Below are positions 51,317 to 63,689 of a stretch of 64,000 nucleotides of DNA, piece by piece. Origin of the DNA: Pseudomonas typographi (GTDB lineage Bacteria; Pseudomonadota; Gammaproteobacteria; Pseudomonadales; Pseudomonadaceae); the NCBI RefSeq assembly GCF_014694385.1, contig NZ_JAAOCA010000005.1, positions 124,001 to 188,000 on the forward strand, given 5' to 3'. Made by a program: the position numbers and the translations under genes. Position 1 is the stretch's first letter. Each line of letters opens with the position of its first letter. Under the pieces are notes generated by a model, which was not told the origin of the DNA, ran no database searches, and saw only the letters and a list, made by a program, of their open reading frames with translations.

Positions 51317-51339
51317 ATCAGTAACATACGCAGCAGTGT

Positions 51340-51415
51340 TCCGCGATAGCTCAGTCGGTAGAGCAAATGACTGTTAATCATTGGGTCCCTGGTTCGAGTC
51401 CAGGTCGCGGAGCCA
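51340..51415 (+). tRNA. tRNA-Asn (GTT)
   Basis: 76 bases with encoded CCA. Acceptor TCCGCGA/TCGCGGA, anticodon GTT, standard D and T loops. Confidence 0.97.
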
Positions 51416-51746
51416 ATTCCCCTTCTCCCGCCGTTGCGCCCCCGCTTGTATCGTTCATTCTGACCAACCAGCTTGCCATTAAGGCGAACCTAAGCCACAG
51501 TTACCCGCATCGACGGTGGGATGCCAGTGGGATGTCTCGGAACTTCGCACAAGCATTGGCGCGGGAATGTAGTGGCCGACAAGGTACGGCAACACGGCCT
51601 GGCATCCCCCGAAAAAGTGCAACCGACATTTGAGACACCCTACCAAAACAACAGGCCAACCCGGCGCCCACGGGTGCTCGATGAGCGCATGGCCCTTGGC
51701 CAAGCTCGCACTTTTGCTACTTCGCTTTACGTGGAGCGGTTGACCC
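51416..51746. other. Gap between tRNA-Asn and GGDEF gene
   Basis: 331 bases with no gene, strong hairpin or mobile-element trace that I can see. It is worth noting only as the 3' side of a tRNA, a common integration place that appears empty here. Confidence 0.5.
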
Positions 51747-52781
51747 ATGCTAACCAGCCGGCAGGCAGGCATCAGCTTCGCCAAACGTATCATCGGCCCC
51801 CGGGCACTGGGGTGCGCGCTAAGCTTCATCTACATCGCGGTAGTGGCCCACGAACAGGGCGTGCCCACCTGGGTATGGGGGTGGATGCTGCTCAACGGTT
51901 TCGCCTGGCCCTGGCTGGCCCATACCCTGTCGCAACGGGCGGTAAAGCCCTACCGCGCCGAACTTCGCAATTTCCTGCTCGATTCCGTGTTCGCTGGCGG
52001 ATGGATCGTGGTGATGCAGTTCAACCTGCTGCCCTCGGCGCTGCTGTTGTCGATGGTCACCATGAACAACGTGGCGGCAGGGGGCTTGGGGTTCATGCTG
52101 CGTGGCCTGCTCGCCAACGCCACCGGGGTACTGGTGATGGGTGCGCTGGTAGGCTTGCAGGTACATTGGCAAACGTCGGCCAACGTGGTGATCGCCAGCG
52201 TACCAATGCTGGTGATATACCCCTTCAGTGTGGGCTGGACGAGCTATATCCTGGCCGTGCGGCTGTTCGAACAGCGCAAGGCCTTCGACATCATCAACAG
52301 TTACGACGAAAACACCCGCTTGCACAGCTTCAACCGCTGGATGGGTGAACTGGCGGCCGACTACCAGCGCTGCCGACGCAGCAATGGCCACTCCACGCTG
52401 GCGGTGATCTACATCGATAACCTTGCCTCTTTGCATCGCCGCCACGGGTACTGGGTGGCACAGGCCGTCACCGGTCGCCTGGGCCATATCATCCTGGCTG
52501 AAGCGCGAAACCTCGACGTTATCGGCAGCAATAGCGCCGATGGGTTCTTCGTGCTGTTCCCCACCCAGCGCGAGCGCGCGGCCGCCCAGTGCCTGGCGCG
52601 GATCAGCGAGCAGTTCGGCCACTTTGGCAGCACCGCGGCAGAATTGCCGAGCCTGTCGATCAGCATGGGTGTGGCCGAATACAATTACCAGCAACACGAC
52701 GAACGTGACTGGTTCGACGCGGCGCAGCAGGCCCTGGAGATGGCCCGCCAACAGCGTATGGCGCTGGCAAAGGCTGGGTAA
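51747..52781 (+). CDS. Membrane protein with MASE2-like sensor and degenerate GGDEF domain
   Basis: 344 residues. The first 175 hold about six membrane helices in a MASE2-like layout (FAWPWLAHTLSQRAVKPYRA between helices 2 and 3 is typical). Residues about 200-340 have the fold pattern of a GGDEF domain (LAVIYIDNLASLHRRHGYWV), but the active loop reads NSADGFFVLF instead of GGDEF. It should therefore not make c-di-GMP and may act as a sensor or binding partner. Preceding sequence offers no clear ribosome site. Confidence 0.75.
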   Translation: MLTSRQAGISFAKRIIGPRALGCALSFIYIAVVAHEQGVPTWVWGWMLLNGFAWPWLAHTLSQRAVKPYRAELRNFLLDSVFAGGWIVVMQFNLLPSALLLSMVTMNNVAAGGLGFMLRGLLANATGVLVMGALVGLQVHWQTSANVVIASVPMLVIYPFSVGWTSYILAVRLFEQRKAFDIINSYDENTRLHSFNRWMGELAADYQRCRRSNGHSTLAVIYIDNLASLHRRHGYWVAQAVTGRLGHIILAEARNLDVIGSNSADGFFVLFPTQRERAAAQCLARISEQFGHFGSTAAELPSLSISMGVAEYNYQQHDERDWFDAAQQALEMARQQRMALAKAG

Positions 52782-52841
52782 GGCCGGGCGCTTCGCCCGC
52801 CCGGCGTTCAGGCCCACCTGGGGAGCGGGAATTTACCGCCG

Positions 52842-53402
52842 TTATTGCGCCCGCCCTAACAAATACAACGCCCCATCGCTCCACACCCCTAGCCACTGTT
52901 CACCGTGTCGCTCAACCGGCACGGCCAGTGCGACCAGGTGGTAGAACACGCTGCGCTGAATCCGTGCCTCGAACTCGCCCCGCACCCGCACATAGGGCGA
53001 AGGCGCGTCGGTGGCCGGGTTAATACTGACCCGCAAGGGGTGCTCCGGGCCTGCCGTAAAGCGGTTCTCGCAGTTATCGGTGAAGTGCAGGCGTTGCCCC
53101 TCGCCCGTGCCTTCGACATCGACCAGCACCGCCACGAAGGGGGCATCCTCGACCTGGATGCCGACCTTCTCTACCGGCGTGACCAAAAACCAGCGCTCGC
53201 CTTCTTTTTTCAAGATGGTAGAGAACAGCTTGACCATCGCCTTGCGCGTGATCGGCGTGCCCAGGTAATACCAGGTGCCGTCACGGGCGATGCGCATGTC
53301 GATGTCACCGCAAAAGTCCGGGTTCCACAGGTGCACGGGGGGCAGGCCCCGGGTCGCTGGAATTTGCCCCAGTAAGTCGTTGGCCTTGGCTGGGCCGCTC
53401 AT
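52842..53402 (-). CDS. DUF1285 family protein
   Basis: 186 residues, soluble, no signal peptide. It has GLPPVHLWNPDFCGDIDMRI, then DGTWYYLGTPITRKAMVKLF, the marks of this conserved proteobacterial family of unknown role. It follows the lipoprotein gene after 9 bases and is likely to share its transcript. Confidence 0.8.
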   Translation of the reverse strand: MSGPAKANDLLGQIPATRGLPPVHLWNPDFCGDIDMRIARDGTWYYLGTPITRKAMVKLFSTILKKEGERWFLVTPVEKVGIQVEDAPFVAVLVDVEGTGEGQRLHFTDNCENRFTAGPEHPLRVSINPATDAPSPYVRVRGEFEARIQRSVFYHLVALAVPVERHGEQWLGVWSDGALYLLGRAQ

Positions 53403-53411
53403 GCTGCCTCC

Positions 53412-54011
53412 TTATTGGCTTACGCCTAACAGGCTACGAGCGTAATCCCGCATGGGGGGCCCAAGCAAATCGGCCGGCTTGTGGTTGTACAGCGTCAGCA
53501 GGCCGCCACGGGCACGGATCGTGGCCGAGTCGATAAGGTAGCGGGTGGTGGTTTCGATCACCATCATCTGCACCACCCCGCTGTCGATGCCAAGGCGGTC
53601 GGCGTTTTGGTCCTGAAACTCGTCGGTATTACCCACCCGGTCGTCGCTGGCCGCGAAGCGGGTATACAGCAGGTAGTTGGCGCCATAGCCACGCGCCTCG
53701 CTCAGTGCCTCTTCCAAACCCAGCGGCTGGGGCGCGCGGCGCACCATCGGGAAATACTGGATAAACGCGCTGAAAGCTTCCTCAGCCACCACGTTCGGCC
53801 GCGGGTAAGTGCCGCCAGGGGGCACGAACGGGCCTTGGGCTATATACATGAACGAGTCCGGTTGCAGGCGGAAGTTGTTCAACCGCCGCGTCTGGCTGTG
53901 GTCGAGCACGCCCGCGTCGCTGAGTTGATCATGGGCCACCTGCCCCATGTCGCTGACACTCATGCAGCCGCCAATGGCCAACGCTACCCATATAAGCCAC
54001 AACCTGCACAT
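53412..54011 (-). CDS. Lipoprotein, DUF4823-like
   Basis: 199 residues. Signal peptide with lipobox AIGGC (Cys at about 16) followed by Met and Ser, suited to outer-membrane sorting. The rest (VAHDQLSDAGVLDHSQTRRL, GYGANYLLYTRFAASDDRVG) fits a conserved Pseudomonas lipoprotein of unknown role. The ATG at 54011 follows GGAGG; a longer frame without ribosome site is rejected. Confidence 0.75.
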   Translation of the reverse strand: MCRLWLIWVALAIGGCMSVSDMGQVAHDQLSDAGVLDHSQTRRLNNFRLQPDSFMYIAQGPFVPPGGTYPRPNVVAEEAFSAFIQYFPMVRRAPQPLGLEEALSEARGYGANYLLYTRFAASDDRVGNTDEFQDQNADRLGIDSGVVQMMVIETTTRYLIDSATIRARGGLLTLYNHKPADLLGPPMRDYARSLLGVSQ

Positions 54012-54080
54012 CGTTCCTCCAGGGGGCCGGCGTCGGAAAACCGGCGAATGCCCGGACGATGCAGCTTTCACGCCAACGCC

Positions 54081-54716
54081 TCAAACCGGCGTATCACCTT
54101 CGCGCTTGCGTTTGTTGCCCATGCGCACGCCGATGTCCATCAAGAACTGGAAAAAGCCTTCCTGGTCTTCGAGCACGTTGCTCCAGAAGGGCGAGTGATA
54201 CAGCGCCACTGCCCCGTGTACCAAGGCCCAGGCGGCGCAATAGTGGAAGTACGGCGGCACGTCTTCGAGCTTGCCCTCGTCGATACGGCCTTTGATCAGC
54301 TGCGTCAGCCGCTCGAAGTTCGAAGCGCGAATGCTGTGCAGTTGCGCGACCATGTCGGGCACCTGGTTGCCCTTGACCACTTTCTCCTCGAGCCGGTCGA
54401 ACAACCGGTAGCGCTGCGGGTCACGCATGCGGAACTCGAAATAGGCGCGCGACAGGGCTTCCCTATCACGGTCCACATCGGCCGAATGCAACAACGTGTT
54501 GAGGTCGCGCTCATAGTCGAGCATCAAGCGCAGGTAAATTTCGGCCTTGGATTTGAAATGCTTGTAGATAGTGCCTTTGCCGATGCCTACAGCGTCGGCA
54601 ATCATCTCGACCGTCACGCTGTCTTCGCCCTGTTCAAGGAACAGTTTCAACGCAGTGTCGAGAATTTCTTGTTCTCGGCGGCGGAATTCACGGACCTTAC
54701 GGGGTTCTTTGTGCAT
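54081..54716 (-). CDS. TetR family transcriptional regulator
   Basis: 211 residues. N-terminal helix-turn-helix (REQEILDTALKLFLEQGEDS, IADAVGIGKGTIYKHFKSKA), then a helical ligand-binding domain. It precedes the lipoprotein and DUF1285 genes on the same strand, 69 bases before the first. Its ligand and targets are unknown. The large gap upstream may contain its operator. Confidence 0.87.
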   Translation of the reverse strand: MHKEPRKVREFRRREQEILDTALKLFLEQGEDSVTVEMIADAVGIGKGTIYKHFKSKAEIYLRLMLDYERDLNTLLHSADVDRDREALSRAYFEFRMRDPQRYRLFDRLEEKVVKGNQVPDMVAQLHSIRASNFERLTQLIKGRIDEGKLEDVPPYFHYCAAWALVHGAVALYHSPFWSNVLEDQEGFFQFLMDIGVRMGNKRKREGDTPV

Positions 54717-54874
54717 TGTTTGTGGGGAACATTGTCGGAAAACAAGGCGCCATTATGCCTATCTGGAGCGAAATTGCACGGATACCCCCGGATGTTCAGC
54801 GGGATGTAGCGTTGCCCCAGGCCCGCGGATTATCAGCCCAATCACGGCCACAGGGGCCCGCTGGAGCCCAGTGG

Positions 54875-55030
54875 TCAATTTACATAGCGCATCATCTGGG
54901 TCAACTCGGTGGCACTGCGGCAAACGTTCTGCACGATAGCGTCCAGGCGCCCACGGTCGATGTGGGCCGAGGGCACCATTACCCCCCAGCACACGATGAT
55001 CTCTCCGCGCCGGGCGTCACTGGCGTGCAT
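54875..55030 (-). pseudogene. Possible C-terminal scrap of an IclR-type regulator
   Basis: A 51-residue frame (RRGEIIVCWGVMVPSAHIDR, then LDAIVQNVCRSATELTQMM) has the rhythm of the last strand and helix of IclR effector domains. The rest is missing. The call is tentative; the frame may be chance. Confidence 0.3.
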
Positions 55031-55200
55031 CAGACAGCGCACGATTATCATAGCCAGCCCTGCCGCCGGGCCGCCTGCCAGTCACCGTGCGATGCAGCCA
55101 GTTTGCCGCGACCCTTCATCGGAAAGTGGCGCAGGCCGCAGCGCAGCGCCCTGGCCGGCAGGATGGAATGGGCTAAGCCGCATTGCTATACGAAACCGCA

Positions 55201-55216
55201 GGTTATGCAAATAACC
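55201..55216. repeat. Short perfect palindrome
   Basis: GGTTAT, four bases, ATAACC. It is a possible operator or the base of an RNA hairpin in the long gap between TetR and tatD genes. Confidence 0.4.
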
Positions 55217-55323
55217 TTAACGGTTACCGGATACGTGATGCCCCACCCAGTACTCTCGGGGCGGCAGTTGATTCCAAAACTGTTTAAAAAACGACCAACC
55301 GTAACTGGCAAGGTGCCCACTGT

Positions 55324-55346
55324 CGCCAATACTGACAGTGTTGGCG
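55324..55346. promoter_or_regulatory. 23-base near-perfect palindrome
   Basis: CGCCAATACT, GAC, AGTGTTGGCG: ten-base arms with a single mismatch. An overlapping alternative hairpin (CACTGTC / GACAGTG) exists. It could be a TetR-type operator or a structured RNA element. Confidence 0.5.
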
Positions 55347-55421
55347 GGCTATATCCCCCAAGTGGCCAGCCAATAAAGGTGTCGATGGACCGCGCACCTT
55401 TGTTTTACTCCTAATGGTCTT

Positions 55422-55457
55422 AACCCGGAGTCCTCCCCCAGAGTCCGGGTTTTTTTT
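55422..55457 (+). terminator. Rho-independent terminator, plus strand
   Basis: AACCCGGA and TCCGGGTT pair across a 14-base loop and are followed by eight T. No plus-strand protein gene ends here, so it probably closes a small RNA. Confidence 0.75.
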
Positions 55458-55481
55458 AACGCCCTCGCCCGGCCCTGGCCA

Positions 55482-56279
55482 TTAAACCCGCGCCAGCGGG
55501 AATAACCGGCGAAAATTCGCCGTGGTTTGCTCGGCAAAACGCGCCAACGGCACCCCACGCAGCGTCGCCAGGTATTCAGCCACTTCGCGTACGTATTGCG
55601 GCAGGTTCGGCTTACCCCGATAGGGGATGGGCGCCAGGTACGGTGAGTCGGTTTCCACCAGCAGGCGGTCCGCGGGCACTTGCTGCGCAACCTCGCGCAG
55701 TGAAGCGGCATTGCGGAAGGTGACGATGCCCGAGAGGGAGATGTAATAGCCCATGTCCAAGGCGGCCTTGGCCATGCCCCAGTCTTCGGTAAAGCAATGC
55801 AGCACACCCGCTTGCGCCAGGTCGGCCTCACGCAGCAACGCCAAGGTGTCGGCGCGGGCGGCACGGGTATGGACGATCACCGGTTTGCCGGTGGCTTGCG
55901 CCGCCTGCAAATGCAAGCGGAACGATGCTTGTTGTACCTCGCGCCCCTCGGGCTCGTAGTGGTAATCCAACCCGGTTTCACCGATGGCTATGGCGTGGGG
56001 GTGCGCCAGTTCGCCTACCAGCCAATCGAGCGTTGGAACACCGGCGGGGCTTACATCCAGCGGGTGTACACCGACCGAGCAGTCGACGTCGGCATAGCGT
56101 TCGCTCAAGGCCTTGACCACCGCGGCGTTGTCGGCGCTCACCCCAATACATAGAAAATGCCCGACCCCGCGGGCACGGGCGGCGGCCAGGGCGTTATCCA
56201 GGCTGCCCTGGTGGGCGGCAAGGTCAAGCCGGTCGAGGTGGCAATGGGAGTCTACCAACTGCAAAGCGGTATCGGGCAT
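55482..56279 (-). CDS. tatD: TatD family metal-dependent hydrolase
   Basis: 265 residues, TIM-barrel amidohydrolase with DNase activity in known members. Metal ligands in VDSHCHLDRL, GETGLDYHYE, a HTR histidine, HCF and ETDSPYLAP. Start at 56279. It lies 4 bases after pilZ and closes the fabD-to-tatD run. The exact YcfH or TatD subtype is not settled. Confidence 0.88.
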   Translation of the reverse strand: MPDTALQLVDSHCHLDRLDLAAHQGSLDNALAAARARGVGHFLCIGVSADNAAVVKALSERYADVDCSVGVHPLDVSPAGVPTLDWLVGELAHPHAIAIGETGLDYHYEPEGREVQQASFRLHLQAAQATGKPVIVHTRAARADTLALLREADLAQAGVLHCFTEDWGMAKAALDMGYYISLSGIVTFRNAASLREVAQQVPADRLLVETDSPYLAPIPYRGKPNLPQYVREVAEYLATLRGVPLARFAEQTTANFRRLFPLARV

Positions 56280-56283
56280 GGGG

Positions 56284-56636
56284 CTACATCGTGTGGGTGG
56301 GGCGGTCAGACGCCAGGGCGCCGGCCAGGTAGGTTTCAATCTTGTTGCGGGCCGTATCGTCACCGTCATTGAACTGCACGCCCACCCCCGCGGCGCGGTT
56401 GCCTTGGGCCCCGCGCGGCGTGATCCAGGCGACCTTGCCGGCCACCGGGATCTTCTCTGGCTCATCCATCAGGTTCAACAGCATGAACAACTCGTCGCCA
56501 AGCTTATAGCTTTTACTGGTGGGAATGAACAAGCCACCGTTCTTCAAAAACGGCATATAGGCCGCATACAGCACGGCTTTGTCCTTGATGGTCAGCGACA
56601 AAATACCATTGCGCGGGCCAGGTGAAACGGGTTGGT

Positions 56637-56640
<4 letters not shown>
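56284..56640 (-). CDS. pilZ: Type IV pilus protein PilZ
   Basis: 118 residues, a single PilZ domain. As in the pilus-biogenesis PilZ of pseudomonads, the usual RxxxR c-di-GMP motif is missing at the N-terminus (RNGILSLTIKDKAVLYAAYM), so it probably does not bind c-di-GMP. The start overlaps the holB stop by four bases. Needed for pilus assembly in P. aeruginosa. Confidence 0.88.
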
Positions 56641-59386
<2,746 letters not shown>

Positions 59387-59389
59387 GAA

Positions 59390-60205
59390 TCAGCTATCCA
59401 GTAACGCACGGACAAGGCGTTGCAGTGTACGGGTCACCACGCCCACCGGCCACTTCAGTTCGCCACAAGCAATGACCGGCCAGATGCCGTACACGCTGTT
59501 GCACACGAACACCTCATCGGCCGCGGCCAAATCGCCCAGCGTCAGGTCAGCGACGCGGGCAACCCAGCCTTCACTCCCGGCGCGGGCCAGCAGTTCCGCG
59601 CGAAGGGTGCCGGCCACCCCACAGCGCGACAGGTCTGGGGTATACAAAGTGCGCCCCGTGACCAGGAACACATTGCTGAATACCCCTTCGATCACTCGCC
59701 CTTCGGTGTCGCACATCAGCCCCTCGGCGAATGCGCCGCCTTGCCATTCGGCGCGGGCCAGCACCTGCTCAAGCCGGTTCAAATGTTTGAGGCCGGCCAA
59801 CGCCGGTTGCAGCGCCAGCCGGGTAGTGCAGGGAAACAGCACCACGCCCGTGCTGGCGTGGCTGGGCGGGTAAGCTGGCAAGGCGCTGGCCTGCAGAATA
59901 CGCTGGGGCTGCGCCGCCGGGTCGGTGGCATAGCCGCGCGGGCTGTCGCCGCGGGTAACGATCAGCTTGAGCACGCCCTCGCCCATGGCCTGGGCATAGC
60001 GGGCGATTTCATGCTCGACCTGTGCAAGGTCCAGAGGCAACGCCAGCCGCCGCGAGGCCTCGGCCAGGCGCTGCAGGTGGCGGCGTAGCAAGCGCGGCTG
60101 GCCCGCCGTGACCCGCAGCGTTTCGAACATACCGTCACCATAGGCCAAGCCCCGATTGCCCAGCCCCAGTGTCGCCTGGGGCCGGCCATCGACCCATGCC
60201 TGCAT
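59390..60205 (-). CDS. pabC: Aminodeoxychorismate lyase
   Basis: 271 residues, class IV PLP enzyme that releases pyruvate to give p-aminobenzoate for folate. The PLP lysine lies in LAGLKHLNRLEQVLA (about 145-159); RGLAYGDGMFETLRV is at the start. The ATG touches the fabF stop. Confidence 0.92.
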   Translation of the reverse strand: MQAWVDGRPQATLGLGNRGLAYGDGMFETLRVTAGQPRLLRRHLQRLAEASRRLALPLDLAQVEHEIARYAQAMGEGVLKLIVTRGDSPRGYATDPAAQPQRILQASALPAYPPSHASTGVVLFPCTTRLALQPALAGLKHLNRLEQVLARAEWQGGAFAEGLMCDTEGRVIEGVFSNVFLVTGRTLYTPDLSRCGVAGTLRAELLARAGSEGWVARVADLTLGDLAAADEVFVCNSVYGIWPVIACGELKWPVGVVTRTLQRLVRALLDS

Positions 60206-61449
60206 CAGGCCGGGAACCGGCGAAATACCAGCGAGCCGTTGGTACCGCCAAAGCCGAACGAGTTCGACACCACCACGTCTATGGGCATTTTGCGGGCTTC
60301 GTGGGGCACGAAGTCGAGGTCGCAGCCGTCGCCCGGGTCGTCGAGGTTGATCGTCGGCGGCGCCACCTGGTCGCGGATCGCGAGCACGCTGAAGATCGCC
60401 TCGACCGCCCCGGCCGCACCCAATAGGTGGCCAGTCATCGATTTGGTCGAGCTCACTGCCAGGCGGGTGGCATGCTGGCCGAACACCTGTTTGATGGCGT
60501 TCACCTCGGCCAGGTCGCCGGCCGAGGTGGAGGTGCCATGGGCGTTGATATACTGCACTGCTTCCGGGACCAATTGCGCATCGCGCAGGGCGTTGGCCAT
60601 GCAGCGCGCGGCACCGGCACCGTCTTCGGGTGGCGAGGTCATGTGGAAGGCATCGCCGCTGGTGCCGAAACCTACCAGTTCAGCGTAGATGGTCGCCCCG
60701 CGGGCTTTCGCGAATTCAAGCTCCTCCAACACCAGCACGCCGGCACCGTCAGCCAATACGAAACCGTCACGGGCTTTGTCCCATGGCCGGCTGGCACGGG
60801 CGGGCTCATCGTTGCGGGTGGACAACGCCCGGGCCGCGCCGAAACCGCCCATGCCCAAACCACACGCCGCCATTTCGGCGCCGCCAGCGATCATCACGTC
60901 GGCTTCGCCATAGGCAATGTTGCGCGCAGCCATACCAATGCAATGGGTGCCCGTGGTGCAGGCGGTGGAGATGGCGTAGTTCGGCCCCTGCACGCCCAAG
61001 TGGATCGACAGAAAACCGGAAATCATGTTGATGATCGATCCCGGCACGAAGAACGGCGAGATGCGCCGCGGCCCTAGCTCATGCAACGTGCGGCAGGTGT
61101 CTTCGATGTTGGTCAGGCCACCGATACCCGACCCGATCGCCACGCCAATGCGCTCACGGTTGCCGTCGCTGATGCGCAGCCGCGCATCGCGCACGGCCTG
61201 GAAGCCCGCTGCCAGGCCATACTGGATGAACAAATCAAGCTTGCGAGCTTCCTTGGCAGGGATATATTGCTCAACGTCAAACCCTTTGACCGAGCCTCCG
61301 AAACGGGTAGAAAAGGCAGACAGGTCCGTGTGTTCAATAGGACCTATGCCACTGCGGCCTTCCAGGATGCCCTGCCAACTGCTGGGCACATCGGTACCCA
61401 GGGGCGACAACATTCCCATCCCGGTGACCACGACGCGTCTACGCGACAC
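60205..61449 (-). CDS. fabF: Beta-ketoacyl-ACP synthase II
   Basis: 414 residues. Chain-elongating condensing enzyme of fatty-acid synthesis. Active Cys in [12 protein letters not shown] (about 161-172), His in [11 protein letters not shown] and [12 protein letters not shown]. The GTG at 61449 is preceded by GAAGGAG. It follows acpP after the hairpin at 61502. Confidence 0.95.
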   Translation of the reverse strand: MSRRRVVVTGMGMLSPLGTDVPSSWQGILEGRSGIGPIEHTDLSAFSTRFGGSVKGFDVEQYIPAKEARKLDLFIQYGLAAGFQAVRDARLRISDGNRERIGVAIGSGIGGLTNIEDTCRTLHELGPRRISPFFVPGSIINMISGFLSIHLGVQGPNYAISTACTTGTHCIGMAARNIAYGEADVMIAGGAEMAACGLGMGGFGAARALSTRNDEPARASRPWDKARDGFVLADGAGVLVLEELEFAKARGATIYAELVGFGTSGDAFHMTSPPEDGAGAARCMANALRDAQLVPEAVQYINAHGTSTSAGDLAEVNAIKQVFGQHATRLAVSSTKSMTGHLLGAAGAVEAIFSVLAIRDQVAPPTINLDDPGDGCDLDFVPHEARKMPIDVVVSNSFGFGGTNGSLVFRRFPA

Positions 61450-61501
61450 AGTACTCTCCTTCAAAACGTGCTTTGCGCCACCTTACGCCACCGCCAAAGA
61501 A

Positions 61502-61533
61502 AAAACCGCACGCCGGCTGGGCAGTGCGGTTTT
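61502..61533 (-). terminator. Hairpin terminator or attenuator between acpP and fabF
   Basis: AAAACCGCAC pairs with GTGCGGTTTT; on the minus strand it is followed by a T-rich run. It would end most acpP messages and let part read into fabF, explaining high ACP levels. Confidence 0.75.
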
Positions 61534-61562
61534 CCCTGACAACAAGCGTCAACGACTGGCGA

Positions 61563-61799
61563 TCAGCCCTGGTGGCTGGTGACGTAGTCGATAGCAGCTT
61601 GAACATCCGTGATCTTCTCGGCTTCTTCGTCAGGGATTTCGGTTTCGAATTCCTCTTCCAAGGCCATCACCAGCTCAACGGTGTCAAGGGAGTCGGCGCC
61701 AAGGTCATCAACGAAGCTGCTCTCATTTTTGACTTCTTCTTCTTTGACGCCCAGTTGCTCGGCGACGATTTTCTTGACGCGTTCTTCGATGGTGCTCAT
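61563..61799 (-). CDS. acpP: Acyl carrier protein
   Basis: 78 residues, strongly acidic. Carries growing acyl chains on phosphopantetheine attached to Ser in [18 protein letters not shown] (about 35-52). The abundant central partner of the surrounding fab genes. It lies 194 bases after fabG, so it may also have its own promoter. Confidence 0.97.
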   Translation of the reverse strand: MSTIEERVKKIVAEQLGVKEEEVKNESSFVDDLGADSLDTVELVMALEEEFETEIPDEEAEKITDVQAAIDYVTSHQG

Positions 61800-61993
61800 A
61801 CCTAATTTTCACTCCTAATGTGCATATGTCAGGCAACTGGCCGAGGGGTAAGTGTATAGAATGGCTTCGGCTTTTCAAGTTGAACGCGTCAGCTTCCCTA
61901 CCCAACGGCCAATCGCCTCGAATTCGGGTTTCGCTTTATAACGGATTTTCGAGCCGGGCGCCCGAGTTTTTTCGAACACCCGTTCTTCAGCCA

Positions 61994-62734
61994 CTACATA
62001 TACATGCCGCCGTTGACGGGCAGCGTCGCGCCAGTCATGTAGCCTGCGCCTTCGCTTGCCAGAAAGGCAACCACACTGGCGATTTCCGCCGCCTGGCCCA
62101 AGCGGCCCGCCGGGATCTGCGACAACAGCGCTTCACGCTGGGCGTCAGGCAACTCGCGGGTCATATCGGTGTCGATGAACCCCGGCGCCACCGCGTTCAC
62201 GGTGATGTTTCGCGAGCCCACCTCACGCGCCAATGCGCGGCTGAAACCTTCAAGGCCGGCCTTGGCGGCGGCATAGTTTACCTGGCCGGCATTGCCCATG
62301 GCACCGACCACCGAGCCGATGTTGATGATCCGCCCCCAACGCGCCTTGGTCATGCCCCGCAATACGCCCTTGCACAAACGAAACAGGCTATTGAGATTGG
62401 TATCGATCACCTCGTTCCACTCATCGCCCTTCATGCGCAGCATGATGTTGTCGCGAGTGATACCGGCATTATTGACCAAGATCGCCGGCGCCCCGAAGCG
62501 CTCGCTCACCGCGGCCAGCACGGCCTCCACCGATGCATCGTCGGTCACGTTAAGTGCCATGCCCGTGCCTTCGACAGCGTTTTCCTTGAGCGTGGCGGCG
62601 ATCCGCTCGGCGCCACTTGCAGTGGTGGCAGTGCCGATCACGGTGGCGCCTTGGCGCCCTAATTCCAGAGCAATCGCTTGGCCGATGCCACGACTGGCAC
62701 CGGTTACCAAAGCCACTTTGCCTTTCAGGCTCAT
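61994..62734 (-). CDS. fabG: 3-oxoacyl-ACP reductase
   Basis: 246 residues. NADPH-dependent reduction of beta-ketoacyl-ACP. TGASRGIGQAIALELG (about 12-27), NNAGITRDN, Ser in IGSVVGAMG, and catalytic YAAAKAG (about 153). It lies 16 bases after fabD. Confidence 0.95.
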   Translation of the reverse strand: MSLKGKVALVTGASRGIGQAIALELGRQGATVIGTATTASGAERIAATLKENAVEGTGMALNVTDDASVEAVLAAVSERFGAPAILVNNAGITRDNIMLRMKGDEWNEVIDTNLNSLFRLCKGVLRGMTKARWGRIINIGSVVGAMGNAGQVNYAAAKAGLEGFSRALAREVGSRNITVNAVAPGFIDTDMTRELPDAQREALLSQIPAGRLGQAAEIASVVAFLASEGAGYMTGATLPVNGGMYM

Positions 62735-62750
62735 GCCAGTTTCTCCTGTT

Positions 62751-63689
62751 TCAAGCCAGCGCCGCGCGGGCGGCGGCGAAGGCGTCTGGGGTATCGAGGT
62801 TAAAAGTGTTCACGCCTTCGGCGCAGCGCTTGTTCAGGCCTGCCAGAACCTTGCCGGGGCCACATTCGACCAACTGGGTGGCGCCCTGCTGCGCCAGCCA
62901 AGCCACCGACTCGACCCAGCGCACCGGCATGTACAGTTGCGCCAGCAGGTTTTGTTTGAGGTCGTCGAGGTTGCCAGCCACCTGCGCGGTGACGTTCTGC
63001 ACCACGGGGATGGCCGGGGGTGCCCAACTGAGCCCCTGCACGGCCGCGGCGAATTTTTCGGCGGCGGGTTTCATCAACGCGCAGTGCGACGGCACGCTCA
63101 CCGGCAACGCCAGTGCACGCTTGGCGCCCTTTGCCTTGCAGGCATCGATCGCACGGGCGACCGCCGAGGCAGAGCCGGCGATCACCACCTGGCCAGGGGA
63201 ATTGAAGTTCACCGCACTGACCACTTCACCGTTGGCCACCTCTTTGCAAGCGGCGATCACGTCATTATCTTCCAAGCCCAGAATCGCCGCCATACCGCCC
63301 TGCCCGGCCGGTACGGCCTCTTGCATCAGCTCGCCACGGCGCTGTACCAGGCGCACGGCATCCGCCAGGCCGATACTGCCGGCGGCCACCAGCGCACTGT
63401 ACTCACCCAGGCTGTGGCCCGCCACATAGGCCGGCCGCACGCCCCCCTCGGCCTTCCATAGCCGCCAAAGGGCCACCGAAGCGGTCAGTATCGCCGGCTG
63501 GGTTTTATCGGTTTGGTTCAGCAGTTCGGCCGGGCCACGCTGGCACAGCGCCCAGAGGTCATAGCCCAAGGCGTCAGACGCTTCCTGGAAGGTATCGACC
63601 ACGCCTGTGTGCTGCGCGCCCAGGGCGGCCAACATGCCCAAGGCCTGGGAGCCTTGACCTGGGAAGACGAATGCGAGGGATGCAGACAT
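62751..63689 (-). CDS. fabD: Malonyl-CoA:ACP transacylase
   Basis: 312 residues. Loads malonyl groups on ACP. FVFPGQGSQALGMLA at the start, active Ser in VAGHSLGEYSALVAAG (about 90-105), His in VPSHCALMKPA. Start at 63689 behind AAGGGCG; the longer upstream frame is rejected. Confidence 0.95.
   Translation of the reverse strand: MSASLAFVFPGQGSQALGMLAALGAQHTGVVDTFQEASDALGYDLWALCQRGPAELLNQTDKTQPAILTASVALWRLWKAEGGVRPAYVAGHSLGEYSALVAAGSIGLADAVRLVQRRGELMQEAVPAGQGGMAAILGLEDNDVIAACKEVANGEVVSAVNFNSPGQVVIAGSASAVARAIDACKAKGAKRALALPVSVPSHCALMKPAAEKFAAAVQGLSWAPPAIPVVQNVTAQVAGNLDDLKQNLLAQLYMPVRWVESVAWLAQQGATQLVECGPGKVLAGLNKRCAEGVNTFNLDTPDAFAAARAALA

Noticed and set aside
53481..54809. 442-residue plus-strand frame
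   Set aside because: It runs antisense to the lipoprotein and TetR genes; the sense genes have clear motifs and ribosome sites.
55482..56465. Longer TatD frame from 56465
   Set aside because: The first 62 residues overlap pilZ in another frame and have no similarity; ATG 56279 gives the normal start.
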